Shown piece by piece: positions 34,363 to 44,944 of a stretch of DNA of 64,000 nucleotides (positions are counted from its first letter, which is position 1; the number at the start of each line of letters is the position of its first letter). The DNA is from Ascarosepion bandense (lineage: Eukaryota > Mollusca > Cephalopoda > Sepiida > Sepiidae). The notes beneath the pieces are model-generated. The model saw nothing but the letters and a program-made list of their open reading frames with translations, did no database searches and was not told where the DNA came from. The position numbers and the translations under genes are program-made. Location: contig JBBBDQ010000915.1 of NCBI GenBank assembly GCA_037127315.1, forward strand, positions 141,501 through 205,500, in the 5' to 3' direction.

Positions 34363-34528
34363 AAACGAACATAAAATAAAATAGAAAATAATAGCAACGT
34401 TCAAAACATTAATTTGAAACTGCTCAATATAAAAAATAGACCAATGAATATTTATTATTAATTATTACATTAGAACATATCCAAACTACAAACTAATACA
34501 AAATTTATTATTTGTTATAAAATAATAA

Positions 34529-34530
<2 letters not shown>

Positions 34531-34571
<41 letters not shown>
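34531..34571. repeat. (TA)n microsatellite
   Basis: About 20 TA units. Confidence 0.95.
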
Positions 34572-34573
<2 letters not shown>

Positions 34574-35135
34574 GTTATACCTCTTGTACGTTTGCCCGTG
34601 TAAGTAGATAAATTATGTATAATAATTTCTCTTAAAAATTCTTACTGAAACAAACCAATTTTAGTCAATCGTTCACCTTTCTTTTCTTTCAAAATAGCAA
34701 AAGCTGTGCATGTCTTTTCAATTATTCGAAAGTATGTATCTTATTGTAATGTTTACCGCATTGCTAAATTTTATTTTTCTTAAGTTCAGCACGTTTCATC
34801 TGTATTTTCTCGTCGCTTCTCAGGATTTCGGAGAACGAAAGACAAAAACTGCTATGTTGTGTTTTCTATGATAAAGACGTAACACAAAAATCAAATGTTC
34901 GCTTTGAAGAAAATTATTTTTTCATTTTGCACTATTTAATATTTGTAAGACGTTTTACAAAGAGGCTTGTTGTATTGTTAAGGCTAAAGTAGAGTCGATG
35001 AATGAAGATACACATTAAATGGCAACAAAATTATTTACCTCTCCCGAATATTTTTAATAAGAAATTTTATATAATGAATCAATTACTATTTTTCCAGAAT
35101 CTATCTCACATATCTATAAGTTTACCATTGGTGCT
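34572..35135. other. No recognised feature
   Basis: AT-rich, no motif seen. Confidence 0.5.
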
Positions 35136-35139
35136 TTCT

Positions 35140-35660
35140 TAGAGTATTGCTGGCACGGATTCGTCTAATGATCTTGGTATTTACCTTGAGCTTTTTGCTA
35201 AAATCCAAATAAGAATAAGCAATATTATTAGTCCCGATCTGGCGGCTCAGCTTCATTCACTTCTCCACCGCCGTAAGATAGCTTCTTTGTCTTTTCTATA
35301 AATTCTTTCAAGGTAACTGTTCAGAGATGCTCTTCGCTGTGGTACCTAGACTTTTTAAATTTAAGCGCAGTACTAGACTGGCATTGAAATAACATTCGTT
35401 TAAAATTGAGCTGACTAGATGTAACTGTAAACTCTATGTCAACAGTTTCTTATTTCAGTTGTGGAATTCCCTTCCAGATCCATGCTTTCCAGCCAACTTT
35501 AATGTGAAAAATGTAAATTCAATAGCAATCTCGATTTACTGTCCTCCAGATTATTCTTTCCTCTTCCTTCTCATTATTAATGTTTCTATACCTAATTCCT
35601 TCACATCCTGTTATCCCCTTCTGTCTTTGTGGCCTAATTTCTTTTGATACCGATTATAAA
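35140..35660 (+). pseudogene. CR1/Jockey-like LINE fragment, diverged subfamily
   Basis: Reading shifting frames: ISPDLAAQLHSLLHRRKIAS (35230-35290), a short Phe-rich block, then WNSLPDPCFPANFNVKN (35460-35515). The tail is near 35650. The first block aligns with GTDLADRLQSLSHRRDVAS of the 58 kb copy. Confidence 0.8.
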
Positions 35661-35664
35661 AAAG

Positions 35665-36195
35665 AAACATGAGATAAATGTCAATTCAAATATCACAGTG
35701 ATAAAGTTCGTGTTAATGTTCGACAAAATAAATTGTCGTTGTATCTTGCAGAATCTTACATAGATATTCCTAAAGTTAGCATGCTTTGCTCTAGATCTTT
35801 CAATTGCAGAGTGGACTAGACAACTTGATAAAAACAGCAATATGTCAAAGTTGATTCATTCATTTATATTATACCAGTATTTATTATCGATGATCGCAGT
35901 CTTAACAACATAAGATATAGAAATAACAGTTATGATAGCGGATAAAAACTACTAAGGCGTATGTAAAGGTAAAGTAAAGCCAGAATAAAGAACTAACCGC
36001 CAATCAGGATAGTGTTTTAACAGATGATAATTAATGCGACATCAAAATCCAAAGATATGTTGGAGTAGCAAACACTACTTTACAAGGATTAAATAAGTAT
36101 AAAAAAATCAGGAAAAACTTGTTTGAAACAAAGTAGTGCTAGACTTAACTATATCAATCTTCCTATACAACAGTGACTGATTACAGGCAACCGAT
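35665..36195. other. No recognised feature
   Basis: AT-rich, no motif seen. Confidence 0.5.
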
Positions 36196-36199
36196 AAAA

Positions 36200-36335
36200 T
36201 GTTTGGCAGAATGATGTTGGGTATACCATAGACGTACCATGCAAGAGGCAAGGAAATGTTAAGAAAAAAAAGAACGAAGAAGCTAATTCGTAAAAAACAT
36301 AGAGACGAAATTTATAGGACGCATAAAAATTGAAA
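36200..36335 (+). pseudogene. Possible RTE C-terminal scrap
   Basis: 'MFGRMMLGIP' and 'TKKLIRKKHRDE' could correspond to the RML-IPWT and TKR-LIK-IRKRQ segments of RTE C-termini. Weak. Confidence 0.3.
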
Positions 36336-36362
36336 GATGATTTAGAGAATTCGTCATTAAGA

Positions 36363-36560
36363 GGCCATACTACCTATATATGCAGATCATACCACGGTGT
36401 ATGAGCGCCCCTCCAAATAACTTGATGACAACTATCTAGCAACTGATCAATACTCTAACCTAGCTACCACAGTTTACTGGGCGGAAGACAGACTGGTATC
36501 ATTCAATATTTTCAAGAATGAAGTACAATTTTTTCAATAGCGAAGAAACTCTGTACCTGA
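36363..36560 (+). pseudogene. LINE reverse transcriptase fragment around the catalytic motif
   Basis: The plus strand gives YADHTTVYERP (YADD changed to YADH), LATTVYWAEDRLVSFN and KNEVQFFQ. This matches the YADDTTVY..WGKKWLVNFN..KTKLLS region of the LINE at 58.6 kb. It is a short internal piece with neither 5' nor 3' end. Confidence 0.7.
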
Positions 36561-37014
36561 ACCAATCCTCATTATATGCTCATAGATTTCTGAACCGGTC
36601 ATTGGTTTCACGTTCCGTGTTATAATCCGTGTTATATTCCGTGCTCCATGTGTTGATATACCCTAAAAAACCTCTTACCATGTTCATTTAGCAAGAAATA
36701 AGCTCCTTCTCCTGAACTGTTACTTCGGAATAAACTTCTAAAATAATGTTTCTCTGACAACTACAATCTTGTTCTTTTCAAGTCTAGTGTCAACAGCTAT
36801 GTAGCCTAGAAATCTTCATAATATTCACTTCTTACTTCTTTTGTGTCACTCTATTACAACAATCTCACTCAGTAACGCTCTACCTTTTTATTGTTTGAAG
36901 TAAAAGTAAAATAAGATACTGAAAGCAAGAGAGATAGACAGAAAAAGAAAAGCACCTATAATTTACATAAATTAGAAGGGATACTAAAAAGAGACAGATT
37001 GTTAAGAGATAATA

Positions 37015-37018
37015 TATG

Positions 37019-37073
<55 letters not shown>
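37015..37073. repeat. Compound (TA)n-(GA)n microsatellite
   Basis: About 13 TA units then about 15 GA units. Confidence 0.95.
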
Positions 37074-37075
<2 letters not shown>

Positions 37076-37588
37076 CCAGTCCGTAAACGGCGAAGATATT
37101 CCAACAAGATGAACTTCATATAAAATATTAAATGTTATATCTACACAGAGAGCTCAATTGATGTTATCCAGAGCAATATGATATTTACAAAGGAACACTC
37201 AACACGTCATTTAAGTTGGTTATAAATTATAATTAATTTTCAATTAGCTAATTTAGCCCATTTTATCAGACCACACAATATTCTTTATATTCGGTACAAA
37301 AAAGAATTACCGAAATAAGCATTTCTTTGTGGTTTTAAATAATTTTACTCTAATTATTTCAATATAAATATTTCATGTATATAATGGTGCACCTAACTGT
37401 AAGGTTATATAAAAGTTTATCGTGTATATGACATCGTTTTTCTACAAACGAGTATTAGTTTGTATATATACATTTAAATACATGGGTACATGGATCCGCT
37501 CCTCATAGATGTATGAGTGTGTGAGCACAATAATTATATGTGGATATAAATATACGAATGTATGTATGAATAATACATTTGTATGTAC

Positions 37589-37628
37589 ACACACACACAC
37601 ACACACATAACACACACACACACACATA

Positions 37629-37677
<49 letters not shown>
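37589..37677. repeat. Interrupted (CA)n followed by (TA)n
   Basis: CA runs separated by 'taa' then about 12 TA units. Confidence 0.95.
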
Positions 37678-37853
37678 CACGAAAAAAATCGCAAGATCGC
37701 CAAGACCTACCGCGGTTTCGCACAACGGCTCGTCCAAAGCTCTATAGCCGAGGACGGTAACGGAGTTAGATTCTGTTGCTTATTCATAGTCTTTAAAAGA
37801 TTCTTGTGTAATATTTTAAGAGTAGAATACGGACAGAGTCGGTTTTATTATCA

Positions 37854-37858
<5 letters not shown>

Positions 37859-37886
<28 letters not shown>
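37859..37886. repeat. (TA)n microsatellite
   Basis: About 13 TA units. Confidence 0.9.
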
Positions 37887-37890
<4 letters not shown>

Positions 37891-38532
37891 CGGACATATC
37901 TATAGGGGTATACGTATGTACGTTGAGATGTGTGTAAGTATGCAAATGTATGCGTAATTTGTGAGTATGTTTAATAATTGGTAGTATACTTAAATATAAG
38001 TAGCACTATTTATACGCCTCAAAACCCCGTCTTTATAAAACTATAAATGCGAATATACGAACGCAAGATTTATATGTGAGCATAGATGGCTGTAAGTCTG
38101 TAGGTATATATAAGTATAAACATAGGCGCATTTGTATGTAAATATGTGGATGTATGGGAAAAATATGTGCATGTATGGGAATGTGTGTATGTGGGTATAA
38201 GTAAGTATAAGTGAATGTATTAATATGTGGGGTTACTCATAAATACGTATCCATAAGATTGGGAGTGGGCGTATAATGACTTGGTGGTCAACATCCAGGA
38301 AATATGAACACTTCGTGACTGGTCTAAGAATCCTCAACATAGATGACGCCAATGTCTCTGTCTTTAAATCATTTTATACTTATTTTTCTCTTCATTTTAA
38401 AGAAATGCTTATTCCGGTAAATTTTTTTGTACCGATTTGAACAAATATAGTGTGGTCTGATGGAATGAGCTAATTTAGCTAATTGAAAAGAATTATAATT
38501 TATAACCAATTTAAATGACGTGTGGAGTTTTC

Positions 38533-38536
<4 letters not shown>

Positions 38537-38584
<48 letters not shown>

Positions 38585-38604
38585 CGTTTTGATACTAATG
38601 TTGT

Positions 38605-38651
<47 letters not shown>
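38537..38651. repeat. Two (TA)n arrays, tail of SINE C copy 4
   Basis: About 22 TA units, a 27-base spacer, then about 22 TA units ending exactly at the SINE 3' terminus. Confidence 0.9.
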
Positions 38652-38654
<3 letters not shown>

Positions 38655-38945
38655 ATCCTCAGACAGATCTGTTTCGCTGTATCACAGCTCATCAGTACGG
38701 TTAGACTCCGATTGCTCTTAACCCAGGATTGAAACCCGACCAAACTGGCGTCAGTCGGCGATTCTACCTTTAGGCTACGAGTGCTCGGTAGAAGAAGGCA
38801 GACTTTTTAGCGTGTATATTATCCTTATACACGCCCAATAGCCAGATTGCTCTAATTCATTACTGAATGAGCGTAGATAACATTAGCATCAAATCGACAG
38901 TCGATTCTGGATGTCAACCTCAGTGACCTTTATATATATATATAT
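38652..38945 (-). mobile_element. Hammerhead-bearing tRNA SINE, family C, copy 4 (best copy)
   Basis: Minus strand: a 5' extension that includes a small hairpin (gtgtata..tatacac near 38815-38840), then the tRNA-like head (A-box-like GTAGCCTAAAGGTAG near 38780, B box GGGTTTCAATCCTGG near 38730). The linker 'agcaatcgga', a complete hammerhead core (38657-38700) and (TA)n follow. All core residues including the CTGATGA consensus are intact. The 5' extension is shared with copy 3 at 10.9 kb. Internal RNA polymerase III boxes imply an RNA that carries the ribozyme near its 3' end. Confidence 0.8.
38657..38700 (-). ncRNA. Hammerhead ribozyme motif in SINE C copy 4
   Basis: Minus strand: CTGATGA (38695-38689), stem II GCTGT-GAT-ACAGC, GAAA, stem III ACAG-AT-CTGT, cleavage triplet GTC. 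Stem I pairs CCGTA with TGAGG using four of five positions (one G-U, one mismatch). It satisfies the invariant core of a type I hammerhead. The very short stem III and weak stem I resemble the minimal hammerheads of other metazoan retroelements, which may act as dimers. Confidence 0.75.
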
Positions 38946-39172
38946 ATCTGTTCTAACCTTAATATTGAGCGATTTAACCAATGTTTATCTGATAAATATA
39001 GCATACCTTAAAACCTTATCGTATGTGTGGGTTTGTGTGCCTCAAATAAGATATCTAATCCAAACAATATTTAAAGAAATTTGGCTTCGCCATCCTAGGA
39101 TTCATTAGATGTAAAAAACAAAAAAAAAACAAAACAAAACAAAACAAATGTGTGTGCTTCATGTGTGTATGC

Positions 39173-39176
<4 letters not shown>

Positions 39177-39226
<50 letters not shown>
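39177..39226. repeat. (TA)n microsatellite
   Basis: About 25 TA units. Confidence 0.95.
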
Positions 39227-39229
<3 letters not shown>

Positions 39230-39232
<3 letters not shown>

Positions 39233-41228
39233 AGCGATAATTGATCCATATTGGAAGTATCGCATTCATACTTCCATGAAACTGGGCAAAATATGTTTGA
39301 GACCATTGCTATAGTATTGCTAGATCGGTCTAGACATAAGTGGCAACTAATTTAGTAAAACAACCGAATAAGGCAATGGCGAACTGCACTACACAGGATA
39401 ACCTTCATATGAAGGCCTGGCAATTCACAGAAAGCATATATAATGAATAAATGAGGAGATATGAACGTCATTATCCTGAAGGAATATGAAACTTTAGAAA
39501 GAATAAACGTATGGAAAGAATTTCATCCATGTCGATTGATAACGTGGAACGCGCAGTGAGAAGCCTTTAAAGACAGCACAAATAGAGCCATTTTGAAAAC
39601 AATTATGAATGCTTCCAATAAAAGAAGAAATTGCACGACTTCGGCTGATTTCCTTTCGTCAAAGGGAAAGCAAGAAATACAAGTTTTATTTTCTCATTCT
39701 TCCGATACAGGGATGCAATATAACTGCACTTCTATCTTAGATTTTTTTAAACGTTTTCTTTTAAACAATGAGCTATTTTCTGTTCCCTTTGTCGATGTAA
39801 CATCCATATAAGTGTTTATGTTAAACAAATAAGCGCCACCCACATTCGGAGATGTAACAGTTGGTGAAAAGATCAGTTTCAGACACGAAGCTCTACTGAA
39901 GTGCAGTATAATAGAAACAAATTGATGCCGAAATATCAGCCAATGAAGGCGAGATGCAAGGTGCATTTTCCGATAAGAAATAACAAAACCAAACACGGAA
40001 AGAACAAAGCGAAAATAATGAAGGGGAAAAAGTGCAGAAAAAATTCATAGAATAAAGTAATTCTCAACTCTTCGAGTGGATACTGAAATGAAATCTATTG
40101 TTTACAAGAATATTTTTCTATTTTTTTAACAACTCCAAATTCGATTCAATAAACAGCAAGGAAACAACATAAAAGAAATCAAAGTAAAGTCCAATTTTGT
40201 GTAGCCTGGTAAAAGGTGATATTATTTTATTGGAAATATGTGCAAAACACATTCATTTATTTTATCTGATGCTTTGTATATTTTTAGTATGGACAGCGAA
40301 AATTGAATAGACTGCATAAAATTTCCTTATGCCAGTCAATATTTTCATAACAGGTATTAAGTAAACAATTATAGTAATATTTCCGGATATATTTCATTTA
40401 AATAGTCAGGATGAATATATAGTTTACAGATCTAATTTCATAGAATATACTTCCAATAATTTATTTGATAATGTGAGATTTTATAACAGAACTATAGGTT
40501 TATTCATCAAAAGTTAGACCAAAAATGAAGTATTAATTTCATAAGAATAGACAGATTCAACAATTATATTTCACCAGTCTTTTGAACAGGAGAAGAAGTT
40601 TATTGCGTGTTTCCTGCTTAGTATTAGGTTACCCATGTCTCCACAATTAGAATAAATTTTGGGATCGAACTGAACTTTCGTCAGACAACAAAGATAATCA
40701 GGAGATTAGCAGACAGATATCAGTTTTTAACACAAACAGAAATCTGCTTAGTAAATCTTGTACTTACATCACCAATCCACAATATACGCAACCCGAATAA
40801 GATCTTAGTTCCCCGTGCCCTGGTAATGTGCACTGAAACACAATTAAATACCGAAATTGGGTTTGTTAAGAAAATTCAAAACGGAAACGAATGCCCGCTG
40901 AATATTGTCGAGACCAACATTCAGGAAAAATAAGACAATTTGTCCCCATAATGTTTTGACCGTTTGCCAATACACATATTATCATAATTTTTTCAAAATT
41001 ATACTTGTAATTTTTTTACTAACTTTTCCTTGTTTGTCTTTCTTTTTTATGAGGTTTTCGACATCAGGATTAAGCATATACAAATATAATTCAAATTGTA
41101 AGCACGTTTGACTTTCATGTCATTTTCAATATTTACATATTCTTGATATCAAATAACTAGTTAGTAAGAAAGTAGTAGTTAATAAGATTGTTGTTTTTCA
41201 TATGACTTGTAGGAAACTCTACTGTCCA

Positions 41229-41230
<2 letters not shown>
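39230..41230. other. No recognised gene
   Basis: Two kb of AT-rich sequence. A possible SINE-like scrap near 39380-39430 ('aaggcaatggcgaactgcac') recalls the family A central block but is too diverged to call. Confidence 0.45.

Positions 41231-41264
<34 letters not shown>
41231..41264. repeat. (TA)n microsatellite
   Basis: About 17 TA units immediately before a MITE. Confidence 0.95.
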
Positions 41265-41267
<3 letters not shown>

Positions 41268-41270
41268 ATG

Positions 41271-41478
41271 TTACGGAAATTAACAAATTTTAACGAAACT
41301 TGGTTATAAGCAACCGACAATTTGTAATGAATTATTTTGAACATTATTTTCACCGATACTCGTATTTAAGTAGATATTTTGTTTTTAAATAAACAGTATT
41401 TTATATTTCATATCTACCGGCCTGATTATTGTCGGTTGCTTATAACCAAGTTTCGTTAAAATTCGTTAATTTCCGTAA
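41271..41478. mobile_element. 208-bp MITE with 50-bp terminal inverted repeats
   Basis: The left arm 41271-41320 and right arm 41429-41478 are reverse complements with one mismatch in 50. Outer bases TTACGGAAATTAAC. The interior is AT-rich with no gene. It lies inside a TA-rich stretch, so target duplications cannot be read reliably. The near identity of the arms suggests a young or fold-back-maintained insertion. Confidence 0.85.
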
Positions 41479-41494
41479 AATATATATATGAAAA

Positions 41495-41700
41495 AATATA
41501 ATTTTAAGGTATGCTATATTTATGGTTAAAGTGCTCAATATCAGAGAGAAAGCGTATTTAAATATAAAATTGGACACTGGGGGCAACAACCGGCAGCGAA
41601 ATTTATTTTGGGTTTAAACGCTATCTTCAAGCTAGCAGATTGCATTTAAGCATGAAGCAGACTGTCATCACTGAGTGTTGACATCAATGTCGACATTTTT
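41495..41700 (+). repeat. TA-headed dispersed repeat, copy 2
   Basis: Follows a short TA run. Contains 'tgctatatttatgg', 'gctcaatatcagaga' and 'gcgtatttaaatataaaa' and the tail 'gcatttaagcatgaagcag' and 'actgtcatcactgagtgttg'. Aligns to 1520-1690 and 46283-46490. Confidence 0.7.
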
Positions 41701-41704
41701 TTAT

Positions 41705-42520
41705 TCTCTTTCATTCCCAGTAGTCTTTTGCGTCTTAGTAGCAATATCGCCTTGATAATGATGAAAATATATCTGTACTGAAACTGTCTCATCCTCTCTT
41801 ACTACTATTGACAGTGTTCAAAAGCGCTTACGTAGACTTATGAGCGATAAAATATTTTCAAACCTACACCTCTCTTTCCAACAGACGCAACGTTGTAAGT
41901 CTACCACTATTCCATTGCATATGAGTCTGGAAAACTATTTCCAAGTAAGCGAGATATCAGGGAAATAATAAAACTAATGAAAATATGCTAAATTCGAAGG
42001 ATAATCATAAACGACTGATAAACTTTTGAGAAAGTCAAAGGAGTCATATTAGAATTTTAAATAATGAGTTACTTCTTTATTATATTAAACAAATATCTGT
42101 TCACGTGTTTATCTCTGGGAAGTAATGAAAATTTCTGTAATTAATGTTGAAGTCGAACTATGGGAAAAGTTGAGGAAATTAATGCGTGCAATTGGATAAA
42201 GGTTCTAAAATGTCAAGCATCGCATATGAAAATTTAAATTAATAAAATAACTTATACCGGTGTATGGGATACCATGTAAATTAAATATATGTTTCTTTAG
42301 CTTATATATTTCAGATGTATTATAAAAAGAAGGGTATGTTGGACTTAGATCATTTGCATAATAATAATTACATAGATACGCAAATACACACTATATTATC
42401 ATCAATACTTTTCATATACTCAGAAAAATGTCGCTCGTTACTGACACACCACAAAATGATTGAATGAATAAGCAACTTCATTTGCCTATCAGCAGAAACT
42501 CCTCCCCTAACGGAGGACTA
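41705..42520. other. No recognised feature
   Basis: AT-rich, no motif seen. Confidence 0.5.
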
Positions 42521-42524
42521 AATT

Positions 42525-43110
42525 CAAATTGGAGATGCCAGTATCAAACAACTACAGAAGTTGGAACAACTGTGGCGATATTAATGTTGGATCGAAAATG
42601 CGATACTGAAATATGTGTTAGTTGGATTAGCGGAAGAGTAATTTCAAAAGCTAAATAAAGTAGAATGAAGCAATACATTTTTGCTAGAAACAAAGTAAAG
42701 TGTTAAATTGCAATATGAATAACAATCCTCTTGTATGGTAGAAATATACTTGGTGATTTCCTGACTAAGGAAACTAGAAGCAACAGGAGTGTAGTTAAGA
42801 ACTAGGAAATCTCCAAGAAAATCATGACAAAAAGAAAACTTCTCTTTAGAATCAAAAAGAGATTATTGAAATACCTTAGATGTATAATGAAGAAGGAACG
42901 CTTGGAAAATTTCATTTTCACAGGACGTATAAGACGCGAGAGAGATGCAAGTCAGAAAGCAACTTACCTGACTAGCTTGTGTGAATAGGTAGCGTAAACA
43001 GAGGACAAAAACTTTGGCAAAGGGAGAAAAATTGCTGAGGACAACAACGGATACGATGATGTGAAGAGCCATATTCGTGCATGTCTTGAAGTAACACAGT
43101 AAATCGAAAA
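42525..43110 (+). pseudogene. RTE-type LINE remnant, 3' portion
   Basis: Translation pieces IQIGDASIKQLQKL (42520s), FQKLNKVE near 42650, then KKRLLKYLRCIMKKERLENF (42855-42915) and RRERDASQKATYLTSLCE match the order of RTE C-terminal segments (IQVGD, IKYLGS, FQKLSKVLR, LKFLGHIMRKEGLENL). Heavily mutated. Confidence 0.7.
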
Positions 43111-43432
43111 AGACAAAAATGACCAGGTTACATTTATTGTAAGCAATTTCTTCGTCCTCATGATGCTAATTTTTTCGGACATAATCTTTAATAAACTCAA
43201 AATTTTAAAAAATCCACTTCATTTTACTTTTAATAACTTTTATTCTACATCATATTAAAATCTCTTTTTATTTATATATTTATAACTGCTGCTTGACAAT
43301 GTAAATTAGATATCAACTACTAACTAAACCTTGGCATTTTATAAAAACGACAGCCATAGCAACACATTTAAAGTATACTTCTGAGAACATAACATTATTT
43401 GTTTATATTTATGAGATGCGGTATTGTAATTA

Positions 43433-43765
43433 TTTACACTATTTACATTGTTTGGACTGTTGTCCTCATCTTCGTTAGCATATTCATGACACTTCGATTG
43501 TTGTACGATCTTACTTGTTCGGCTGATTGGAATTTCGAACTCAACCCTTTATTTCGTCCTACGGGTTAAAAATTTTTAAAGGATATTACTGATAATAAGA
43601 CCTCCAAAAGAGGAAGGCATGTGGAACTAGAGAATCTACTCCGGTCGATGGAATAAATGGTCGGTTCGAAATTCCAATAACCTGAAGAAGGTTGAAATCT
43701 ACAATGGCTGAAACGTCGTGAATATGTCCATGGAAATGAAGACAACAGCCAGAACAAGGTAAATA
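43433..43765. repeat. Inverted pair of Penelope-like repeats
   Basis: The left arm (43433-43565) and right arm (43620-43765) are diverged reverse complements, with shared blocks such as 'tattggaatttcgaac' and 'catattca'. On the plus strand the right arm contains CTGAAGA, a possible GTTG/CAAT helix and GAAACGTCG (43686-43720), a degraded hammerhead-like signature as found at Penelope-like element ends. No RT or GIY-YIG coding is visible. Confidence 0.5.
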
Positions 43766-43879
43766 GTTTTAATAATAGCATTATTTTAATATTTTCTTGT
43801 TTCGGCAGTGAATCGGAGAGTGTTTAAAAATTATTCAAATAGACTGATGAAAGCAGCCAAAGGAGAATAAATCTAAAAA

Positions 43880-44225
43880 ACAAGCTTATATTCCAATGAA
43901 TTATGGAGATTTTCTAAGAGAAGAAAAAACGCAAACAGTTATGTGGTTCTAACAAATGATGATGAACGGTGCGCGTAAGAAACGAGGAAGTGTTGAAGAA
44001 AATGACGACAAAAATACATATATATTTCGATTCAGAAAAAAAGACAGTTGATATTTCTAAGTCACATAATAAAAGAAAGGAGCTGAGAAAATTCGACATT
44101 TTAAAAACATTATGAAGTTATGAGATACGGTGAATGAAAAAAGAAAAGAAATATTATTAAGAGCCACAAAGAATAGCAATTTCTGAAGAGTCATGATATC
44201 CAACGCCCTGATAGGTTATGGCACA
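43880..44225 (+). pseudogene. RTE-type LINE remnant, 3' end
   Basis: Ends with RATKNSNF and 'gtcatgatatccaacgccct' then 'ggcacatcaaagaagaaac', the RTE 3' terminal order (RATRDR.., catgatcgcc, ggcacatagaagaa). Upstream is degraded. Confidence 0.55.
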
Positions 44226-44373
44226 TCAAAGAAGAAACTTAGCTTAGGTAATATTTAGAGCTTCTTTTTCTACTCGTCAAACAAATTGTTGTAATGGAAT
44301 ATCCCACAACCTATGTGTACTGATTATATTAGTAGCCATCTATAGTGAGCACAGGAGATAAGTGTGTCTTATT

Positions 44374-44600
44374 TCGGCAACGAATTTTGCTTGCAGATTG
44401 AGTAATCGATGTAAGCAAGCACTCTTGTTCACCTCTCTGCGCCCGAGCTGAGAGAGAGACCCAAGCGAGACTCCACCGAAGTGTAGAGTTTCGCTTGGGT
44501 TCATAAAACGAGCCCGACCCAGCCTTAAGCTGCGTCTACGGGATATTTTTAACTGAGCCTAAGGGCTCGGAATTCCAACATAAATAGACCTTGTGTCTCA
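44374..44600 (+). repeat. Structured GC-rich 262-bp tandem unit, copy 1
   Basis: Shares with copy 2 (period about 262) a series of hairpins: ATTTTGCTTGC..GTAAGCAAGC enclosing GATT..AATC, a long ACCCAAGCGA..TCGCTTGGGT helix (44459-44500) and GAGCCC..GGGCTC (44510-44568) enclosing CAGC-CTTAA-GCTG. It then has ATATTTTT followed by a terminal-type hairpin CTGAGCC-TAA-GGGCTCGG. GC content is far above the surroundings. Function unknown; it resembles no snRNA, tRNA or 5S I know. Confidence 0.7.
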
Positions 44601-44635
44601 CATGCCTTAGTAGAAATGTGACAAATACCCTTTCT

Positions 44636-44861
44636 TCGGCAACGAGGCTTGCTCACGGATTAAGCGATCAATCCTAAGCAAGCTCTCTTGTTCACCTCTC
44701 TGTGTCCGAGCGAAAAGGGACCTGAACAAGGCATCGCCGAAGGATAGTCTCGTTTGGTTTGTAAAAACAAGAGCCCGACCCAGCCTTAAGCTGGTCCTCC
44801 GGGATATTTTTGGCTGAGCTTAAGGGCTCAGAATTGCCACAATAACTGACCTTGTGTCACA
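44636..44861 (+). repeat. Structured GC-rich tandem unit, copy 2
   Basis: Same order as copy 1 with many base changes, yet the helices persist: GCTTGCT..AGCAAGC enclosing GGATT..AATCC (GATT..AATC in copy 1), GAGCCC..GGGCTC, and an ATTTTTGG run (44806-44813, like an Sm-protein site) followed by CTGAGC-TTAAG-GGCTCAG. The U-A closing pair here replaces a U-G pair in copy 1. Confidence 0.7.
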
Positions 44862-44944
44862 GCTTCATTGATGGGAAGGTAGCTTCCGCAATTACTAGCC
44901 TGCCTTAAAATTCGTTGTTTTACCGTAGTGTATTCTCTTTCTCA

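Larger units (their letters stand above)
37191..38531. mobile_element. Long inverted-repeat structure, possible DNA element
   Basis: Arms 37191-37329 and 38400-38531 are reverse complements over about 135 bases, with shared blocks such as 'cacgtcattta', 'ttggttataaattataatt', 'tcaattagctaa' and 'aataagcatttcttt'. The interior (about 1.07 kb) has no recognisable gene and contains a CA/TA array and degenerate 'gtatgtaagtatg' sequence. It may be a non-autonomous transposon or two opposed copies of a dispersed repeat. Target duplications are unclear. Confidence 0.6.

Noticed and set aside
37442..37737. Three overlapping open frames of alternating Cys-Val or Ile-Tyr
   Set aside because: They are translations of (CA)n and (TA)n arrays, not proteins.
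44636..44861. Reading the structured unit in reverse as a 5S rRNA (it contains 'aaggctgggtcgggctc')
   Set aside because: Only about 15 bases resemble 5S; the downstream C-box region is absent.
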